Assembly (NCBI GenBank): GCA_900554875.1
Contig: USJA01000086.1
Coordinates: 1-5,268, forward strand
Direction: 5' to 3'
DNA: 5,268 bases
Source: an uncultured Clostridium sp.
GTDB lineage: Bacteria > Bacillota > Clostridia > TANB77 > CAG-465
The first letter of the stretch is position 1, and the number at the start of each line of letters is the position of its first letter. Positions 4,752-5,268 of the stretch are shown piece after piece. The translations under genes and the position numbers were made by a program. Under the pieces are notes generated by a model. That model saw only the letters and a program-made list of their open reading frames with translations. It had not been told where the DNA came from and made no database searches.

Positions 4752-5189
4752 TTATGTTAACATTTGTTTTACCATATCACTTACAACCTTACCATCAGCT
4801 TTTCCAGCTATTTTAGGTCTTATATCTTGCATTACTTTTCCCATATCTCTTGGTGATGATGCACCAGTTCTCTGTATTGCATCCTCTACTAATTTCTTTA
4901 TTTCATCAGTAGTCAACTGTTCAGGTAAATATTTTGTTAATATATCAATTTCTCTTTCTATTTTTGAAACAATATCATCTCTATTTGCTTTTTTATAATC
5001 ATTTAAAGACTCTTTTCTTGATTTTATTTGCTTTGCAACAATTGCTTCCATTTCACTTTGTGTAAGAGTTTTTTTATCATCTTTTTCAACTTGTAGAATT
5101 GCTGCCCTAAGCATTGTTATTGTGTCTTTCTTCAATTCATCTTTTTCTTTCATAGCCTCTTTTAAGGCCTTTAGTAATTCTTCTTTCAT
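4752..5189 (-). CDS. yqeY: GatB/YqeY domain protein
   Basis: 145 residues, close to the usual length of about 148 for free-standing YqeY proteins. The family resembles the tail domain of GatB, the amidotransferase subunit that binds tRNA; its own role is not firmly established. The N-terminal helical part (MKEELLKALKEAMKEKDELKKDTITMLRAAI, broken by length) and the central ESLNDYKKANRDD followed by EIDILTKYLPEQLT are typical. The C-terminal domain PRDMGKVMQDIRPKIAGKADG (about 113-133) followed by VVSDMVKQML is the clearest signature. ATG 5189 follows GGGAG by 7 bases. In many Firmicutes rpsU lies directly upstream; it is not in this window, and a promoter is visible just before the gene. Confidence 0.93.
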   Translation of the reverse strand: MKEELLKALKEAMKEKDELKKDTITMLRAAILQVEKDDKKTLTQSEMEAIVAKQIKSRKESLNDYKKANRDDIVSKIEREIDILTKYLPEQLTTDEIKKLVEDAIQRTGASSPRDMGKVMQDIRPKIAGKADGKVVSDMVKQMLT

Positions 5190-5231
5190 TTTTATTCTCC
5201 CTTCCTTATTATTATATTTATATATTATTTT

Positions 5232-5259
5232 ATTATACTTTATTTTTGATTTTTGTCAT
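5232..5259 (-). promoter_or_regulatory. Probable sigma-A promoter of yqeY
   Basis: On the minus strand ATGACA (5259-5254; 5 of 6 bases match TTGACA) is followed by a 16-bp spacer and a perfect TATAAT (5237-5232). Transcription should start near 5225, about 20 bases before the GGAAGGGAG ribosome binding site. A second TATAAT at 5216-5211 is too close to that site to be useful. The window edge prevents judging whether an upstream gene also reads through. Confidence 0.55.
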
Positions 5260-5268
5260 GATGAACAA

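Noticed and set aside
1..5268. tRNA, rRNA, riboswitch, CRISPR array, insertion sequence or attachment site
   Set aside because: I looked on both strands and saw no cloverleaf, regularly spaced repeats, transposase fragments or terminal inverted repeats that would support any of these.

Overview
This window is very AT-rich DNA with strong AGGAGG-type ribosome binding sites, canonical sigma-A promoters, an intact Spo0E-like gene and perfect Spo0A boxes. That combination points to a low-GC, spore-forming member of the Clostridia (Clostridium in the broad sense). The species cannot be told from the sequence alone. Nine genes are supported, packed with short gaps or overlaps, and no stretch of 300 bases lacks a gene.

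Right half (about 2100-5268, minus strand): conserved housekeeping genes. A yqeY-type gene (4752-5189) has its own promoter at the right edge and is followed by an intrinsic terminator. Next come two M16-family metallopeptidase-like genes that overlap by 8 bp: a YmfF-like member without the zinc motif (3446-4699) and a YmfH-like member with an intact HFLEH motif (2164-3453). They look like the usual inactive/active M16B pair, which in Bacillus is linked to EF-P modification. A good terminator closes this unit at 2106-2133.

Left half (1-2100): a poorly characterised, apparently sporulation-linked block of three transcription units. (a) On the minus strand, from a strong promoter at 610-638, runs a gene that seems to begin with a rare ATT codon (61-567). 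Its product resembles the N-terminal domain of clostridial VirB4-like ATPases. It is joined by a TAATG overlap to a second gene that leaves the window (1-61) and probably encodes the rest of that ATPase. (b) Divergently, a three-gene operon of small proteins of unknown function (747-920, 922-1389, 1382-1840): a small helical lysine-tailed protein, an Asn-rich protein with an LLMSLKPFL tail domain, and a Tyr/Asn/Pro-rich protein with a hydrophobic C-terminal hairpin. (c) A Spo0E-like Spo0A-phosphatase gene (1818-2009, minus) converges on that operon and overlaps its last gene by 23 bp.

All three perfect TGTCGAA (Spo0A box) heptamers I found lie in the two intergenic regions that drive these units. 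The promoters of units (a) and (c) share a 23-bp element (21/23 identical) containing a 0A box at exactly the same distance, 30 bp, from a TTGACA -35 with 17-bp spacing to an extended -10. I infer that Spo0A coordinates the VirB4-like pair, the small-protein operon and its own putative phosphatase. This co-regulated block is the most promising undescribed system in the window. What it does cannot be read from the sequence.
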